Shown here: one piece after another, positions 5,324 through 5,761 of the stretch
Layout of the letters: each line of letters starts with the position of its first letter
Numbering within the stretch: the stretch's first letter is position 1
Source of the DNA: Treponema sp.
Lineage (GTDB): Bacteria; Spirochaetota; Spirochaetia; Treponematales; Breznakiellaceae
DNA: 5,761 nucleotides
Assembly (NCBI GenBank): GCA_031281685.1
Contig: JAITFA010000095.1
Location: 1-5,761, forward strand
Reading direction: 5' to 3'
The notes under the pieces: generated by a model
What the model saw: only the letters and a program-made list of their open reading frames with translations
What the model was told of the DNA's origin: nothing
Database searches by the model: none
Program-made: the position numbers and the translations under genes

Positions 5324-5404
5324 ACTGCCTGCCTATTGTCCGTATGCTCTCTGACAGCATGTCTCTGACACTGCCTGCCTATTGTCCGCACGGTCTCTGA
5401 CACC
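5324..5404 (+). repeat. Tandem duplication of a 19-bp word, each followed by CTCTGACA
   Basis: ACTGCCTGCCTATTGTCCG occurs at 5324-5342 and 5370-5388, 46 bp apart. Each copy is followed within a few bases by a CTCTGACA word. GTCTCTGACAC (5361-5371) and GGTCTCTGACACC (5392-5404) are inverted members of the GGTGYCAGA family. ATGCT (5344-5348) and AGCAT (5356-5360) form a small stem around another CTCTGAC. There is no T-run, so I do not call a terminator, although the block begins at the carboxylase stop codon. Confidence 0.7.
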
Positions 5405-5414
5405 AATCCCTAAT

Positions 5415-5445
5415 CTGTGGACAAGAATCCTTAACTTGTTGACAG
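5415..5445 (+). repeat. Imperfect 11-bp inverted repeat
   Basis: CTGTGGACAAG (5415-5425) pairs with CTTGTTGACAG (5435-5445), with one mismatch, one G-U pair and a 9-nt loop. No T-run follows. It could be an mRNA 3' structure after the carboxylase gene or another palindromic insertion. Confidence 0.45.
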
Positions 5446-5504
5446 TGGGAACTCGCCCCCTAAGCAAACCTGTATCGACTCACTAACTAAGGCTGTGTCA
5501 GCCC

Positions 5505-5539
5505 GCTGACTAAGACTAGGTCAGAAGGCTGACTAAGAC
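5505..5539 (+). repeat. Short direct repeat GCTGACTAAGAC
   Basis: Exact 12-bp copies lie at 5505-5516 and 5528-5539, with a degenerate relative (CACTAACTAAGGC) just before at 5481-5493. A small stem GGCTG-TGT-CAGCC (5491-5503) lies between. No coding sequence is seen between 5324 and 5654. Confidence 0.55.
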
Positions 5540-5582
5540 GGCAATGCGGTCGGGTGCTTGAGTCCGGTATTGGCAGAATTAC

Positions 5583-5601
5583 GACTGAAGTGACCTCAGT
5601 C
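5583..5601 (+). promoter_or_regulatory. Hyphenated dyad upstream of the terminal promoter
   Basis: GACTGA (5583-5588) and TCAGTC (5596-5601) are perfect inverted 6-mers, 7 bp apart, ending 17 bp before the TTGACA box. The geometry suits a dimeric regulator's operator, but a chance dyad is equally possible. Confidence 0.25.
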
Positions 5602-5618
5602 CCTCCCGTGAAATTCGC

Positions 5619-5647
5619 TTGACATATTCCTTGTGTTGGAGCAATAT
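5619..5647 (+). promoter_or_regulatory. Promoter-like sequence before the pentanucleotide-repeat ORF
   Basis: TTGACA (5619-5624) is a perfect -35. The best-spaced -10 (17 bp) is CAATAT (5642-5647), which is weak; TATAGA at 5645 would need a 20-bp spacer. The distance from TTGACA to the ATG (36 nt) is identical to that of the carboxylase gene. Confidence 0.45.
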
Positions 5648-5654
5648 AGACGCC

Positions 5655-5761
5655 ATGAATGTAAAAGAGAGCCAAGCCAAGCCAAGCCAAGCCAAGCCAA
5701 GCCAAGCCAAGCCAAGCCAAGCCAAGCCAAGCCAAGCCAAGCCAAGCCAAGCCAAGCCAAG
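5655..5761 (+). CDS. Start of a putative repeat-containing ORF, runs off the window
   Basis: From ATG 5655 the frame reads MNVKE and then at least six SQAKP pentapeptides, one per three 5-bp repeats, to the window edge without a stop. A GGAG (5638-5641) is 13 nt upstream, rather far for a ribosome site. The only support is the promoter-like sequence and the start codon directly before the array. The array has no stop in any of the six frames, so openness proves nothing. If real, copy-number change would shift the downstream frame. The product is unknown. Confidence 0.35.
   Translation, partial: MNVKESQAKPSQAKPSQAKPSQAKPSQAKPSQAKP
5670..5761 (+). repeat. Pentanucleotide microsatellite (AGCCA), at least 18 perfect copies
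   Basis: Eighteen perfect AGCCA units plus two bases reach the window end with no interruption. A perfect 5-bp array of this length is expected to mutate by slipped-strand mispairing. The true copy number cannot be known because the array is cut by the window edge. Confidence 0.97.

Noticed and set aside
5324..5450. Intrinsic terminator after the carboxylase gene
   Set aside because: Stems are present but none is GC-rich and followed by a T-run.
5487..5750. Minus-strand frame starting with LAWLG repeats
   Set aside because: The hydrophobic repeat is simply the AGCCA array read backwards, which is stop-free in all frames. The remainder covers the promoter and repeats and shows no domain.

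Overview
The window looks like a bacterial chromosome segment, most likely from a spirochaete and perhaps a gut Treponema. That assignment is an inference. It rests on the exported alpha-helical-repeat protein, the flavour of the MurB and carboxylase proteins, and the mixture of housekeeping genes with many short palindromic repeats. No rRNA or other taxonomic marker is present.

Layout. Positions 2-106 hold the 3' end of an unrecognised gene. murB (154-1089, +) encodes a peptidoglycan precursor enzyme. It converges, with a 6-bp gap, on a two-gene minus-strand unit read from right to left: a calcineurin-like metallophosphoesterase (1821-2483) followed by an exported HEAT-like protein (1096-1788). 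Both minus-strand genes have strong Shine-Dalgarno sequences. Next comes a gap carrying four copies of a CCAGA word, then a REP-associated tyrosine transposase (RAYT, HUH/Y1 family; 2738-3262, +). The last codons of the RAYT lie inside a ~74-bp palindromic repeat. A second copy of that repeat lies 501 bp downstream, and a 14-unit, 21-bp minisatellite lies between the two. Right after the second copy, a near-consensus promoter drives a biotin-dependent acyl-CoA carboxylase/decarboxylase carboxyltransferase subunit (3857-5323, +). The last 440 bp are non-coding, full of small dyads and direct repeats. They end in a promoter-like sequence, an ATG and at least 18 copies of the pentanucleotide AGCCA running off the window edge.

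How it fits together. The housekeeping genes do not form one pathway. The theme is repeat biology: a single-strand transposase of the class known to be associated with REP palindromes, beside at least three kinds of repeat. One is a dispersed GGTGYCAGA(GA)CA family, with members in the RAYT leader, inside murB and downstream of the carboxylase. The second is a direct repeat with mutually exclusive hairpins. The third is tandem repeats of 21 bp and 5 bp. The terminal 5-bp array, next to a start codon, is a plausible phase-variation locus. A second theme is initiation: murB, the carboxylase gene and the terminal ORF lack a well-placed Shine-Dalgarno and have -10-like hexamers only 6-7 nt before the ATG, so leaderless transcripts are possible.
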